Assembly (NCBI GenBank): GCA_023432565.1
Contig: JAEYUL010000097.1
Coordinates: 1 to 13,989, forward strand
DNA: 13,989 nt
Source: Actinomycetes bacterium
Lineage (GTDB): Bacteria; Actinomycetota; Actinomycetes; Actinomycetales; Cellulomonadaceae
Reading direction: 5' to 3'
Part shown: positions 1 to 9,232 of the stretch, piece after piece
Layout: every line of letters starts with the position of its first letter
Position numbering within the stretch: position 1 is the stretch's first letter
The notes under the pieces: model-generated
Databases searched by the model: none
Seen by the model: the letters and a program-made list of their open reading frames with translations, nothing else
What the model was told of the DNA's origin: nothing
Program-made: the position numbers and the translations under genes

Positions 1-30
1 GCCGAGGGCCGCGAACCGTAGCATCTTCAC
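1..30 (-). CDS. Start of a probable exported or substrate-binding protein (partial, N-terminus only)
   Basis: Only the first ten codons are present, starting at a GTG (bases 28-30) and reading MKMLRFAALG before the window ends. A strong Shine-Dalgarno sequence, GGGAGGA on the minus strand at about 40-46, lies nine or ten bases upstream of the GTG, so the start is well supported. The Lys-Met-Leu-Arg beginning followed by hydrophobic residues looks like the n-region and early h-region of a signal peptide. The gene lies 88 bases downstream of the ROK regulator on the same strand. In actinobacteria ROK repressors often precede a carbohydrate ABC transporter whose first gene is the lipoprotein solute-binding protein, so that is the inferred identity. 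The product itself cannot be identified from ten residues. Confidence 0.55.
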   Translation of the reverse strand, partial: MKMLRFAALG

Positions 31-118
31 GTTGGGGTTCCTCCCGTGTGCGAGGCGAGCGCCGGGGCGGCGGTCGCCGGGGTGGTGCCTTGACCTGCAA
101 GGGGGCGGCTCGGGGTCG

Positions 119-1285
119 TCACGTGACTCCGAGCTGCCCCGACAGGACGAGCACTGCCGCACCGGCCAGCGCCCCGTCCTCGTCGAGCGATCCCATCCGC
201 ACCGTGAGCCCACGCCCGATGACGGGCATGGTCCGGGTGCGGATGGCGCTGAGCGCCGCCTCGCGCAGGGGACCGTCCAGCAGCTCCGTGGGGCCGGAGA
301 GCAGGACCTCCGCGAGGTCGAGCGCGCTGACGACGGGTGCCAGGGCGATGCCGAGCATCCGTCCGACCGACGCCAGTGCGGCGTCGGACTCCTGCGGGGC
401 CAGACCGGCGACGCGGCGGCGCAGGGCCGGCACGCTCAGCACGGTCTCGAGGCAACCGGCACGCCCGCACGCGCACACGGCGGGCGTCTCACCGGGGGTC
501 GTCTCGTCGACGACCGTCACGTGGCCGATCTCGCCGGCGGCGTTGTGGCGGCCGAGCACGAGCGCGCCGTCGACGACGAGCCCGGCGCCGACACCCTGCC
601 CGACGGTGACGACCATCGAGCCCGACCCCGACGCGGTGCCGTAGGTGAACTCCCCCAGCGCGCGGGTGTTGGCGTCGTTCGCGACGTGGACCGGCACGCC
701 GAGCCTCGTGCGCAGCAGCGCCGCGAGGTCGAGGTCGTACCAGCCGCGGTTGGGCGCCTGGACGACCAGCCCGTCGGTGCGGATGACGCCCGGCGAGGCG
801 ATCCCCACCCCGATGACCGGCTGGTCGGCGGCGGCGAGCAGTGCGCGGCAGGCGGACTCCAGGGCGATCACCGCCGCCTCACCGGTGCGCCCCTCGAGCG
901 GCGCGTCGTGCCGCGTGAGGACCTCGCCGGTCAGCGTGAGGACGGCACCGTGGATCGTCGCGTCGTCGGTCAGGTCGACGGCCACGACCTGGAACGCCTG
1001 CGTGCGCATCCCGACGAGCGTCGCGGGCTTGCCCACCTTGCCCTCGGCGCGCACCCCCAGCTCCTCGACCAGGCCCTCGTCGATGAGGTCGGCGACGAGC
1101 GTCGAGACGGTCACCCGGGTCAGACCGGTGCTGCGCGCGATGTCCGCGCGCGACGACGGCCCGGTGTGGAACAGGTGCGCCAGGACCAGCGACCGGTTGT
1201 GCACGCGGGCGTGCCCGGGGAGCACCTTGGCCGTGGGCCGCAGGGCTCGTCCGGCGCGGCTGCCGGTCATCGTCGTGGCGGACAT
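119..1285 (-). CDS. ROK-family transcriptional repressor (sugar-responsive)
   Basis: A 388-residue protein of normal length for ROK regulators, which bind DNA through an N-terminal winged helix and sense a sugar or sugar phosphate through a sugar-kinase-like fold. Residues 30-77 form the winged helix-turn-helix (ADIARSTGLTRVTVSTLV core). The ROK zinc site is complete: His255 in GEIGH, then Cys271, Cys273 and Cys278 in CACGRAGC. The conserved VANDAN segment is also present. The ATP-binding loop that reads DxGGT in ROK kinases is VDLTDD here, so kinase activity is unlikely and a pure regulator is inferred. The ATG at 1283-1285 is preferred over upstream in-frame starts because the encoded protein then begins like the family and because a good promoter ends just before it. 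The gene is probably autoregulated through the adjacent inverted repeat and probably co-transcribed with the gene starting at base 30. The specific sugar cannot be inferred. Confidence 0.93.
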   Translation of the reverse strand: MSATTMTGSRAGRALRPTAKVLPGHARVHNRSLVLAHLFHTGPSSRADIARSTGLTRVTVSTLVADLIDEGLVEELGVRAEGKVGKPATLVGMRTQAFQVVAVDLTDDATIHGAVLTLTGEVLTRHDAPLEGRTGEAAVIALESACRALLAAADQPVIGVGIASPGVIRTDGLVVQAPNRGWYDLDLAALLRTRLGVPVHVANDANTRALGEFTYGTASGSGSMVVTVGQGVGAGLVVDGALVLGRHNAAGEIGHVTVVDETTPGETPAVCACGRAGCLETVLSVPALRRRVAGLAPQESDAALASVGRMLGIALAPVVSALDLAEVLLSGPTELLDGPLREAALSAIRTRTMPVIGRGLTVRMGSLDEDGALAGAAVLVLSGQLGVT

Positions 1286-1290
1286 GTTTG

Positions 1291-1311
1291 TTAGTAGACC
1301 TTCCTTACTAA
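1291..1311. promoter_or_regulatory. Inverted-repeat operator, probably for the ROK repressor itself
   Basis: TTAGTA (1291-1296) and TACTAA (1306-1311) are perfect inverted half-sites separated by nine bases, an AT-rich island in very GC-rich DNA. The repeat covers the -10 and much of the spacer of the ROK promoter, so a bound dimer would block RNA polymerase. AT-rich inverted repeats of this general kind are typical ROK operators. The assignment to this ROK protein is by position. Confidence 0.6.
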
Positions 1312-1321
1312 TCGAGGTCAA
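1293..1321 (-). promoter_or_regulatory. Promoter of the ROK regulator, predicted leaderless
   Basis: On the minus strand TTGACC (1316-1321) and TCTACT (1293-1298) are separated by exactly 17 bases. The -10 ends seven bases before the ATG at 1285, so transcription would begin at or next to the start codon. An AAGGAAGG sequence that looks like a ribosome binding site falls in the spacer, upstream of the predicted transcript, and so could not act in translation from this promoter. The -35 matches consensus in five of six positions and the -10 in four of six. Confidence 0.65.
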
Positions 1322-1329
1322 GGCATCGC

Positions 1330-1345
1330 CGTGACTGTGATCACA
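1330..1345. promoter_or_regulatory. Crp/GlxR-like binding site
   Basis: CGTGACTGTGATCACA matches the Crp/GlxR consensus TGTGA-N6-TCACA at nine of ten specified positions. Its centre lies about 50 bases upstream of the predicted start of ROK transcription, a range where cAMP-receptor-type regulators commonly act. The right half also forms a perfect TGTGATCACA palindrome (1336-1345). Global carbon control of the ROK/transport operon is inferred. Without genome-wide site statistics this remains a candidate. Confidence 0.45.
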
Positions 1346-1444
1346 TCGTGACCAGCCGTTCACGCACCCGGAACACCGTCGTCGTCGCTCCTCCGGCGCG
1401 CGGCAGGGCACGCAGGCCGGCACCGCTCCGACGACGCCCGGTCG

Positions 1445-1753
1445 TCAGTCGCGGCGGTCGACCAGGAGCCACGTCGCCCCGGCGAGCACCAGCGCGACGA
1501 GCAGCACCGACGGCCACGCACCCAGCGCGGTCCGGGCGAGCACGTGCGACACGACGAAGCACGCGGCGCCCAGCGCCACGACGACCAGCACCCGCAGCGG
1601 CCCGGCCGGGCGCCATGCGCGCCACGCGCACCAGGCCGCACCCAGCACCAGCACCGCTCCCCCGAGCGACCGGACGCCGCTGAGCTGGGCGACCGCGAAT
1701 CCGGCGACGAGGCTGAGGGCGGCGATCGCAGCGGTCGGCACGGGGCGGGTCAC
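1445..1753 (-). CDS. Small four-helix membrane protein of unknown function
   Basis: The 102-residue product is almost entirely hydrophobic with about four predicted membrane helices: roughly residues 6-24 (AAIAALSLVAGFAVAQL region), 30-45, 52-70 and 78-97. It ends in a charged LLVDRRD tail, probably cytoplasmic. There are no catalytic motifs, and I do not recognise a named family. The GTG at 1751-1753 is chosen because the hydrophobic segment follows directly and because a TACAGT hexamer ends six bases upstream, fitting a leaderless mRNA; no Shine-Dalgarno sequence is visible. Upstream codons in the same frame look non-coding. It lies between the ROK control region and pgi, divergent from pgi. 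Confidence 0.65.
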   Translation of the reverse strand: MTRPVPTAAIAALSLVAGFAVAQLSGVRSLGGAVLVLGAAWCAWRAWRPAGPLRVLVVVALGAACFVVSHVLARTALGAWPSVLLVALVLAGATWLLVDRRD

Positions 1754-1761
1754 GGCGTCAC

Positions 1762-1767
1762 TGTAGG
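1762..1767 (-). promoter_or_regulatory. -10-like hexamer for the small membrane protein (approximate)
   Basis: Minus-strand TACAGT lies just upstream of the GTG start, with GACGCC (six bases) between them. Actinobacterial -10 elements often follow TAnnnT, and this spacing places the transcript start at or near the start codon. No convincing -35 was seen. The exact edges may be off by a few bases. Confidence 0.35.
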
Positions 1768-1948
1768 TCGGGGTGGGCGGGAGGTCGGCGCGCACAGCGC
1801 CGGGCGGACCGCCGGCGCGCCAGGTCCTGTGCGCGCCGGGACCGGTCCCCACTAGGTTGGGATGGTTCGCGCGCACCGAGCACCGCATGTCCTCGTCGTC
1901 GTCGCGCGGCGCGGCAGCCGCTGCCCAGCCACCCCGGAGGGAACCACC

Positions 1949-3628
1949 GTGACCAGCCCCATCGACGCCACGACGACGAGCGCGTGGCAGGCCCTGTCCG
2001 CGCACGAGTCCACGCTGACCCCGGACCTGCGCGGCTGGTTCGCGGCGGACCCGCAGCGGGCGCAGCGGCTCACGTTCCGCCTCGCCGACCTGCACGTGGA
2101 CCTGTCGAAGAACCTCGTCACCGACGAGACGCTCGCGCTGCTGGTCCAGCTCGCCGAGGAGACCGCCGTCCCGCAGCGCCTCACGGCGATGCTGCGCGGC
2201 GAGCACATCAACGTCACCGAGGACCGGGCGGTGCTGCACACGGCGCTGCGCCGGCCCGCGGGCGCCACGCCGCCGCTCGTCGTCGACGGCCAGCAGGTCG
2301 ACGACGACGTGCAGGCCGAGCTCGCCAAGATGTACGCCTTCGCCGACAAGGTCCGCTCGGGTGAGTGGACCGGCGTGACCGGCCAGCGCGTCCGGACGGT
2401 CGTCAACATCGGCATCGGCGGCTCGGACCTCGGGCCCGTGATGGTCTACGAGGCGCTCAAGCCGTACGTCGCCGAAGGCCTCGAGGTCCGCTTCGTGTCC
2501 AACATCGACCCGAGCGACCTCGCGGAGAAGGTCGAGGGCCTCGACCCGACGACGACGCTGTTCATCGTCGCCTCGAAGACGTTCGGCACGCTCGAGACGC
2601 TGACCAACGCACGGCTCGCCCGCCAGTGGCTCTGGCAGGAGCTCGTGGCCGGCGGCCACATCGAGGACGACGACCAGGCACGGACCGCGGCCGTCGCGCG
2701 GCACTTCGTCGCGGTGTCGACCGCGCTCGACAAGGTCGCCGCGTTCGGCATCGACCCGGCCAACGCGTTCGGCTTCTGGGACTGGGTCGGCGGCCGCTAC
2801 TCCGTGGACTCGACGATCGGCACGTCGGTCGCGATCGCGATCGGCCCGCAGGCCTTCGGTGAGCTGCTCGCGGGCTTCCACGCAGTCGACGAGCACGTCG
2901 CCACCACGCCGCTGGCGAGCAACGTCCCCGTGCTCATGGGCCTGCTCAACATCTGGTACGTCAACTTCCTCGGTGCGCACACCCACGCGGTGCTCCCGTA
3001 CGCGCAGGACCTGCACCGGTTCCCGGCCTACCTGCAGCAGCTGACGATGGAGTCGAACGGCAAGTCCGTCCGCTGGGACGGCACACCCGTGACCACCGCG
3101 ACCGGCGAGGTCTTCTGGGGCGAGCCGGGCACCAACGGGCAGCACGCGTTCTACCAGCTCATCCACCAGGGCACGCGTCTCATCCCGGCCGACTTCATCG
3201 CGGTCGCCAACCCCGCGCACCCGCTGCAGGACGGCGACGTCGACGTGCACAGCCTGTTCCTGGCGAACTTCTTCGCGCAGACCAAGGCGCTCGCGTTCGG
3301 CAAGACAGCCGACGAGGTCCGCGCCGAGGGCACCGACGAGGCGATCGTCCCGGCCCGGGTCTTCTCCGGGAACCGCCCGACGACGTCGATCCTGGCGCCC
3401 GCGCTGACGCCGTCCGTCGTCGGTCAGCTCATCGCGCTGTACGAGCACATCACGTTCGTCCAGGGCGTGGTGTGGGGCATCGACTCGTTCGACCAGTGGG
3501 GCGTCGAGCTCGGCAAGAAGCTCGCGCTCGAGATAGCGCCGGCCGTCCAGGGCGACGCCGCGGCGCTCGACGCGCAGGACCCGTCGACGAGGTCCCTCAT
3601 CTCGACGTACCTCGCGCTGCGGGCCTGA
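1949..3628 (+). CDS. pgi: Glucose-6-phosphate isomerase
   Basis: A 559-residue cytoplasmic enzyme that interconverts glucose 6-phosphate and fructose 6-phosphate in glycolysis and gluconeogenesis; the length matches the long bacterial form. The sugar-phosphate-binding loop GIGGSDLGP is at residues 155-163 and the phosphate-binding SKTFGTLET at 209-217. FWDWVGGRYS starts at 276. The catalytic base is Glu368 in TMESNGK, the ring-opening His399 lies in GTNGQHAFYQ, and the conserved lysine is Lys523 in ELGKKLA. All key residues are intact. The GTG start at 1949 is chosen over an upstream ATG at 1862 because GGAGGG sits seven bases before it and the protein then begins where the family does. It converges on the GyrI-like gene with only a 21-base gap and no clear terminator between them. 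Confidence 0.98.
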   Translation: MTSPIDATTTSAWQALSAHESTLTPDLRGWFAADPQRAQRLTFRLADLHVDLSKNLVTDETLALLVQLAEETAVPQRLTAMLRGEHINVTEDRAVLHTALRRPAGATPPLVVDGQQVDDDVQAELAKMYAFADKVRSGEWTGVTGQRVRTVVNIGIGGSDLGPVMVYEALKPYVAEGLEVRFVSNIDPSDLAEKVEGLDPTTTLFIVASKTFGTLETLTNARLARQWLWQELVAGGHIEDDDQARTAAVARHFVAVSTALDKVAAFGIDPANAFGFWDWVGGRYSVDSTIGTSVAIAIGPQAFGELLAGFHAVDEHVATTPLASNVPVLMGLLNIWYVNFLGAHTHAVLPYAQDLHRFPAYLQQLTMESNGKSVRWDGTPVTTATGEVFWGEPGTNGQHAFYQLIHQGTRLIPADFIAVANPAHPLQDGDVDVHSLFLANFFAQTKALAFGKTADEVRAEGTDEAIVPARVFSGNRPTTSILAPALTPSVVGQLIALYEHITFVQGVVWGIDSFDQWGVELGKKLALEIAPAVQGDAAALDAQDPSTRSLISTYLALRA

Positions 3629-3649
3629 CCACGCCGGCAGGCGGCGGCC

Positions 3650-4117
3650 TCAGACCAGCGGGAGCACCAGGCGGGTCACGTTGCGCGACGGGTCGCCGCC
3701 CGGGTTCGGGTCGGTGACGTACTCCTCCCAGAAGTCGCCGCGCGGGTGCAGACCGCGCTCGCGGCACCAGGCGTCGAGCGCGGTCCACGCGTCGCCCAGC
3801 TCGTCGTAGGGGCCGACGTGCAGGGCGGCCACGGCCGGGCCGCCCGGAACCGTCTGCAGCTCGGCACCGTCCAGCTCGGTGCCGAGCGGCACGTCACCGG
3901 GCCGCACGGGGAACCCCGCGGCGACCTCGACGTCGCTGCCGGGCATCGAGGCGTACCAGCCCACCGCCGGCCCGGCGGGCGACAGCCCCGCTGCACCGAG
4001 CGCCGCGGCCACCTGGCCGTACGCGCGGTCGTAGAACGGCGCGAGCTCGGCGATCGCCACCCGCTCCCGCACGACCGCCAGTGTGGTCGGGTCCAGCTCG
4101 ACCTGCTCGATGTCCAT
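3650..4117 (-). CDS. GyrI-like / AraC-type effector-binding domain protein
   Basis: A 155-residue stand-alone effector-binding domain of the GyrI-like (AraC_E_bind) family, with no DNA-binding domain. The fold's hallmarks are visible: AIAELAPFYDRAYGQVAAAL near residue 20, the paired strand ending in VAALHVGPYDELGDAW, the helix ALDAWCRERGL, and the closing WEEYVTDP followed by a short VTRLVLPLV strand. Family members bind small hydrophobic or cationic ligands or, in GyrI, inhibit DNA gyrase; which applies here cannot be read. The ATG at 4115-4117 has a strong GAGGAGG sequence four bases upstream. The gene is divergent from the S4-domain gene (111-base gap) and converges with pgi. Confidence 0.85.
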   Translation of the reverse strand: MDIEQVELDPTTLAVVRERVAIAELAPFYDRAYGQVAAALGAAGLSPAGPAVGWYASMPGSDVEVAAGFPVRPGDVPLGTELDGAELQTVPGGPAVAALHVGPYDELGDAWTALDAWCRERGLHPRGDFWEEYVTDPNPGGDPSRNVTRLVLPLV

Positions 4118-4228
4118 GTGTCCTCCTCTTGTCGCTTCGCAGCCTCTCGCACCCCGTGCCGCGCCGCGACCAGGGGACGAGCCCGCCGCGTGGCACGACC
4201 ACGGCGCGCGGTGTGTCAACCTGGGGCG

Positions 4229-4609
4229 ATGGCAGAGGCGGTGCGGGCACGCGTGGACGCGTGGTGCTGGGCCGTGCGCCTGTTCCCGACGAGGTCGGCC
4301 GCCGGCGCCGCGTGCCGCGCCGGGCACGTGCGGGTCAACGGCGAGCGGGCCAAGCCCGCGACGATCGTCGTGCCCGGTGACGAGGTGCACGTCCGTGGCG
4401 GCGAGCGCGAGCGGATCGTCGAGGTCCGCAGGACGGTCGTCAAACGCGTGGGAGCTGCCGTCGCCGTCGAGTGCTACCTCGACCGCTCGCCCGCCCCGGT
4501 CCCCCGCACGCAGGTCGCCCTCGCCGGTGTCCGCGACCGGGGGGCGGGCAGGCCCACCAAGCGTGACCGCCGCCAGCTCGACCGCCTCCGCGGCCGCGAC
4601 GCCCCCTGA
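4229..4609 (+). CDS. S4-domain RNA-binding protein, Hsp15 (HslR)-like
   Basis: A small basic 126-residue protein. Residues 7-60 form an S4 RNA-binding domain: VDAWCWAVRLFPTRSAA, then AGHVRVNGERAKPATIVVPGDEV, with the Arg-rich loop and the conserved VNG...K...V..GD pattern. The C-terminal part is basic (RPTKRDRRQLDRLRGRD). Hsp15-type proteins bind stalled 50S subunits carrying peptidyl-tRNA and recycle them, and this role is inferred from domain layout. The ATG at 4229 gives the family-typical N-terminus; only a weak GGGG precedes it. The stop codon falls inside the first unit of a 15-base tandem repeat. Confidence 0.88.
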   Translation: MAEAVRARVDAWCWAVRLFPTRSAAGAACRAGHVRVNGERAKPATIVVPGDEVHVRGGERERIVEVRRTVVKRVGAAVAVECYLDRSPAPVPRTQVALAGVRDRGAGRPTKRDRRQLDRLRGRDAP

Positions 4610-4665
4610 CCCGCCAGGACCTGACCCGGCACTACCTGACCCGGCAGCACCTGACCTCCGGCGGG
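4606..4665. repeat. 15-bp tandem repeat, four units
   Basis: Four consecutive 15-base units start with CTGACC: 4606-4620, 4621-4635, 4636-4650 and 4651-4665. Units two and three differ only near their ends (CTGACCCGGCACTAC against CTGACCCGGCAGCAC), unit one differs at a few bases, and unit four is degraded after CTGACC. The array fills most of the gap between the convergent S4-domain and DUF72 genes, and its first unit includes the S4 stop codon. The period is a multiple of three, so it could have arisen within coding sequence. Confidence 0.8.
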
Positions 4666-4682
4666 CCGCGACCCCGGCCGCG

Positions 4683-5618
4683 TCAGCTCGCCGGGCGCGC
4701 GGCGAGCGGCCCGAGCCGGTCGAGCAGACCTCGGGCGTCGAACGGTGCGCGCACCTTGGTGTCGTTGTCGAAGTAGACGAACACGTCCCGCCCCCGCGGC
4801 GCGGGCGGCGCGGGCGGACCGAGGCGACGCGCGTCGTCCGGCTCGTCGCCCGAGGCCCACACCCGTGCACGGCTCGCCCAGTGCTCGAGCGCGGGCTCGT
4901 CGTAGCCGCTGGTGTACAGCTCCTTGTCGCCGTGCAGGCGTACGTAGACCAGGTCGGAGGTGACGTCCTCGATCCGGGGCCAGCGCCCCGCGGTGTCGGC
5001 GACGACCAGCCCGACGTGGTGCTCCCGAGCGAGCGCCACGAACGCCGGGTCCTCGAACGTCGCGTGGCGCACCTCGAGCACGTGCCGCAGCGGCCGGTCG
5101 TCGTCGGTCGTCGTCCACGCGCGTCCCTCGAGGCGTTCGTCGTGCTCGGCCGCCAGCTGCGCGGCTGCCGCCGTCGAGCGCGGCAGGAGCGCGAAGAACG
5201 CCGCCAGGCGGGCCTCGTCGAAGCCGAGCGTCGGCGGGAGCTGCCACAGCACCGGGCCCAGACGCGCGCCGAGAGCAAGGACGCCCGAGGCGAGGAAGTT
5301 CGCGACCGGCCGGCGCACCTCCGCGAGCTTCAGCATGTGCGTCACGTAACGCGGCCCCTTGACCGAGAACACGAAGTCCTCGGGCACCTGCCGCGCCCAC
5401 GCGAGGTAGCTCTGCGGGCGCTGCAACGCGTAGAACGAGCCGTTGACCTCGATGCTCGTGAACCGCTGCGCGGCGTACTCGAGCTCGAGACGCTGCGCGA
5501 GCCCGCGCGGGTAGAAGACCCCGCGCCAGGGCGCGTACCGCCACCCGGAGATCCCCACGCGCACGACCATGGCGACCAGCGTGCCGCGCCGCGGGACGCT
5601 CGGCAGGACGGACGCCAT
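4683..5618 (-). CDS. DUF72 (YecE-like) protein
   Basis: A 311-residue member of the DUF72 family, a TIM-barrel-like fold whose biochemical role is not established. Family signatures are clear: GISGWRYAPWRGVFYP at residues 22-37, then EVNGSFYALQRP and FVFSVKGPRYVTH, then VLWQLPP. Towards the C-terminus come YVRLHGDKELYTSGY and FVYFDNDTKVRAPFDARGL, the latter matching the usual YFNNDxxgxAvxdA close. The start is uncertain. The ATG at 5618 lacks a Shine-Dalgarno sequence, while Met17 (ATG at 5568-5570, MVVRVGISGW) gives the more family-like N-terminus but also lacks one. The gene is divergent from the YCII gene and convergent with the S4-domain gene across the tandem repeat. Confidence 0.92.
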   Translation of the reverse strand: MASVLPSVPRRGTLVAMVVRVGISGWRYAPWRGVFYPRGLAQRLELEYAAQRFTSIEVNGSFYALQRPQSYLAWARQVPEDFVFSVKGPRYVTHMLKLAEVRRPVANFLASGVLALGARLGPVLWQLPPTLGFDEARLAAFFALLPRSTAAAAQLAAEHDERLEGRAWTTTDDDRPLRHVLEVRHATFEDPAFVALAREHHVGLVVADTAGRWPRIEDVTSDLVYVRLHGDKELYTSGYDEPALEHWASRARVWASGDEPDDARRLGPPAPPAPRGRDVFVYFDNDTKVRAPFDARGLLDRLGPLAARPAS

Positions 5619-5732
5619 GATGTGACCGGCCGGCCGGGGAGGTCGCCGGCAGGTGTCGATCGGCCCGCCCGCCGACCGTCACCAGCGTGCGGGTCGCTCG
5701 ACCCGTGCCCGTGACACCGACCGGAGGACACC

Positions 5733-6077
5733 ATGAGGTACCTGATGCTCGTCTGCGACGACCCCACGGCCGAGCCCTACCGCCGCGAGGACGACGACAT
5801 CGAGACGTGGGTCGACCAGACGCAGGACGTGCGGGTGGTCGGCGACCGGCTGCGACCCGTGGCCGAGGCGCGGACCGTGCGGGTGCGCGGCGGCCGGCTG
5901 TCCGTCGTCGAGGGGCCGTACGCCGAGATCGGCGAGCAGATCGCCGGGTTCGACCTGCTCGAGTGCGACTCGTTCGAGCAGGCCGTCGAGGTCGCCGCGC
6001 GGCACCCGATGGCCCGGTTCGGCCGGCTCGTGCTGCGTGAGGTCTGGCCCTTCGAGGACGAGACGCACCTCGGCTGA
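5733..6077 (+). CDS. YCII-related (DGPF-type) domain protein
   Basis: A 114-residue single-domain protein of the YCII-related superfamily, a ferredoxin-like fold often found beside ECF sigma factors or acting as small enzymes. It opens with MRYLMLVCDDP, carries the conserved VRGGRLSVVEGPYAEIGEQIAGFDLLECDSFEQAVEVA core at roughly residues 50-88, and closes with ARHPMARFGRLVLREVWPF. GGAGG lies five bases before the ATG, so the start is secure. No sigma factor gene is adjacent here. Substrate and function are unknown. The next gene starts 74 bases downstream on the same strand. Confidence 0.88.
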   Translation: MRYLMLVCDDPTAEPYRREDDDIETWVDQTQDVRVVGDRLRPVAEARTVRVRGGRLSVVEGPYAEIGEQIAGFDLLECDSFEQAVEVAARHPMARFGRLVLREVWPFEDETHLG

Positions 6078-6138
6078 CGGCGGCGCGGCGGCCCCGGGCT
6101 CGTCGGCCGGACTCCTCCGCCGGGACGAAGGTCCCGGG

Positions 6139-6144
6139 TAGGAT
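6139..6144 (+). promoter_or_regulatory. -10-like TAGGAT upstream of the two-helix membrane protein
   Basis: TAGGAT ends seven bases before the ATG at 6152, a spacing that would start transcription at the start codon. It fits the actinobacterial TAnnnT pattern. No good -35 is present at the expected distance. If this is right, the longer ORF starting at 6143 inside the hexamer is not translated. Confidence 0.4.
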
Positions 6145-6151
6145 GCCCGGC

Positions 6152-6382
6152 ATGAGCGAACCCGTCCTGCAGCGCCGCGACGACGACCGGTCCGGCTCGC
6201 CCGAGCGCGCGGTCACCGTCTTCTTCGCCTTCGTGCTCTTCTTCGCCGGGCTCGCGCTGATCGCGTGGGCGTTCGAGGTCGCCGACGCGGCCAAGGCGTG
6301 GGTGTTCTTCGGCGGCATCGTCGCGGTGAGCCTCGCGTTCGCGATCCCCACGACGATCGTGCCCGCGCTCGAGGAGCGCTGA
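6152..6382 (+). CDS. Small two-helix membrane protein of unknown function
   Basis: The 76-residue product begins MSEPVLQRRDDDR, a charged cytoplasmic head. Two hydrophobic helices follow, about residues 21-41 (FFAFVLFFAGLALIAWAF core) and 48-68, and it ends in PALEER. No family was recognised. I prefer the ATG at 6152 to the one at 6143 because a TAGGAT hexamer overlaps the latter and would give a leaderless transcript from the former; neither has a Shine-Dalgarno sequence. It stands alone between the YCII gene and a strong hairpin that precedes hppA. Confidence 0.65.
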   Translation: MSEPVLQRRDDDRSGSPERAVTVFFAFVLFFAGLALIAWAFEVADAAKAWVFFGGIVAVSLAFAIPTTIVPALEER

Positions 6383-6431
6383 GCCGACACCCCGACACAC
6401 GCACGACCCGGGCGGAACCACCCCCGGCACC

Positions 6432-6471
6432 ACGAGAGCCGCGTCCCTGAGACCAGGGTCGCGGCTCTCGT
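6432..6471 (+). terminator. Long stem-loop, probable terminator between the membrane protein and hppA
   Basis: ACGAGAGCCGCG (6432-6443) pairs perfectly with CGCGGCTCTCGT (6460-6471). Inside, CCCTG (6445-6449) pairs with CAGGG (6454-6458) across an AGAC loop. The result is a 17-base-pair stem broken by one T:T mismatch. No T-run follows, which is usual for GC-rich actinobacterial terminators. It lies 50 bases after the membrane protein stop and about 100 before hppA. The near-symmetry would also let it act on the other strand. Confidence 0.75.
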
Positions 6472-6528
6472 CGTCGCACGCCCCGCAACATGTGACCTTC
6501 GACTCAGAGACCAGGCGCGGCACTCTCC

Positions 6529-6534
6529 TACGTT
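6529..6534 (+). promoter_or_regulatory. Possible -10 element for hppA
   Basis: TACGTT fits the TAnnnT pattern and would start transcription near 6541, leaving a leader of about 30 bases that contains GGGGAG before the GTG at 6572. The -35 is unconvincing: TTCGAC at 6499-6504 is too far away. It is listed because the preceding terminator implies that hppA has its own promoter. Confidence 0.3.
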
Positions 6535-6571
6535 CGACGTGAGAGCACCCACTTCACCGGTTGGGGAGATC

Positions 6572-9228
<2,657 letters not shown>

Positions 9229-9232
<4 letters not shown>

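Noticed and set aside
118..127. GTCACGTGAC perfect palindrome at the ROK stop codon
   Set aside because: A ten-base palindrome over a stop codon in GC-rich DNA is not surprising, and no promoter or second copy links it to regulation.
1853..1858. TAGGTT as a -10 element for pgi
   Set aside because: No -35 lies at the expected distance (TGCGCG). The hexamer fits TAnnnT but is too short to support alone; pgi has a normal ribosome binding site and its promoter was not located.
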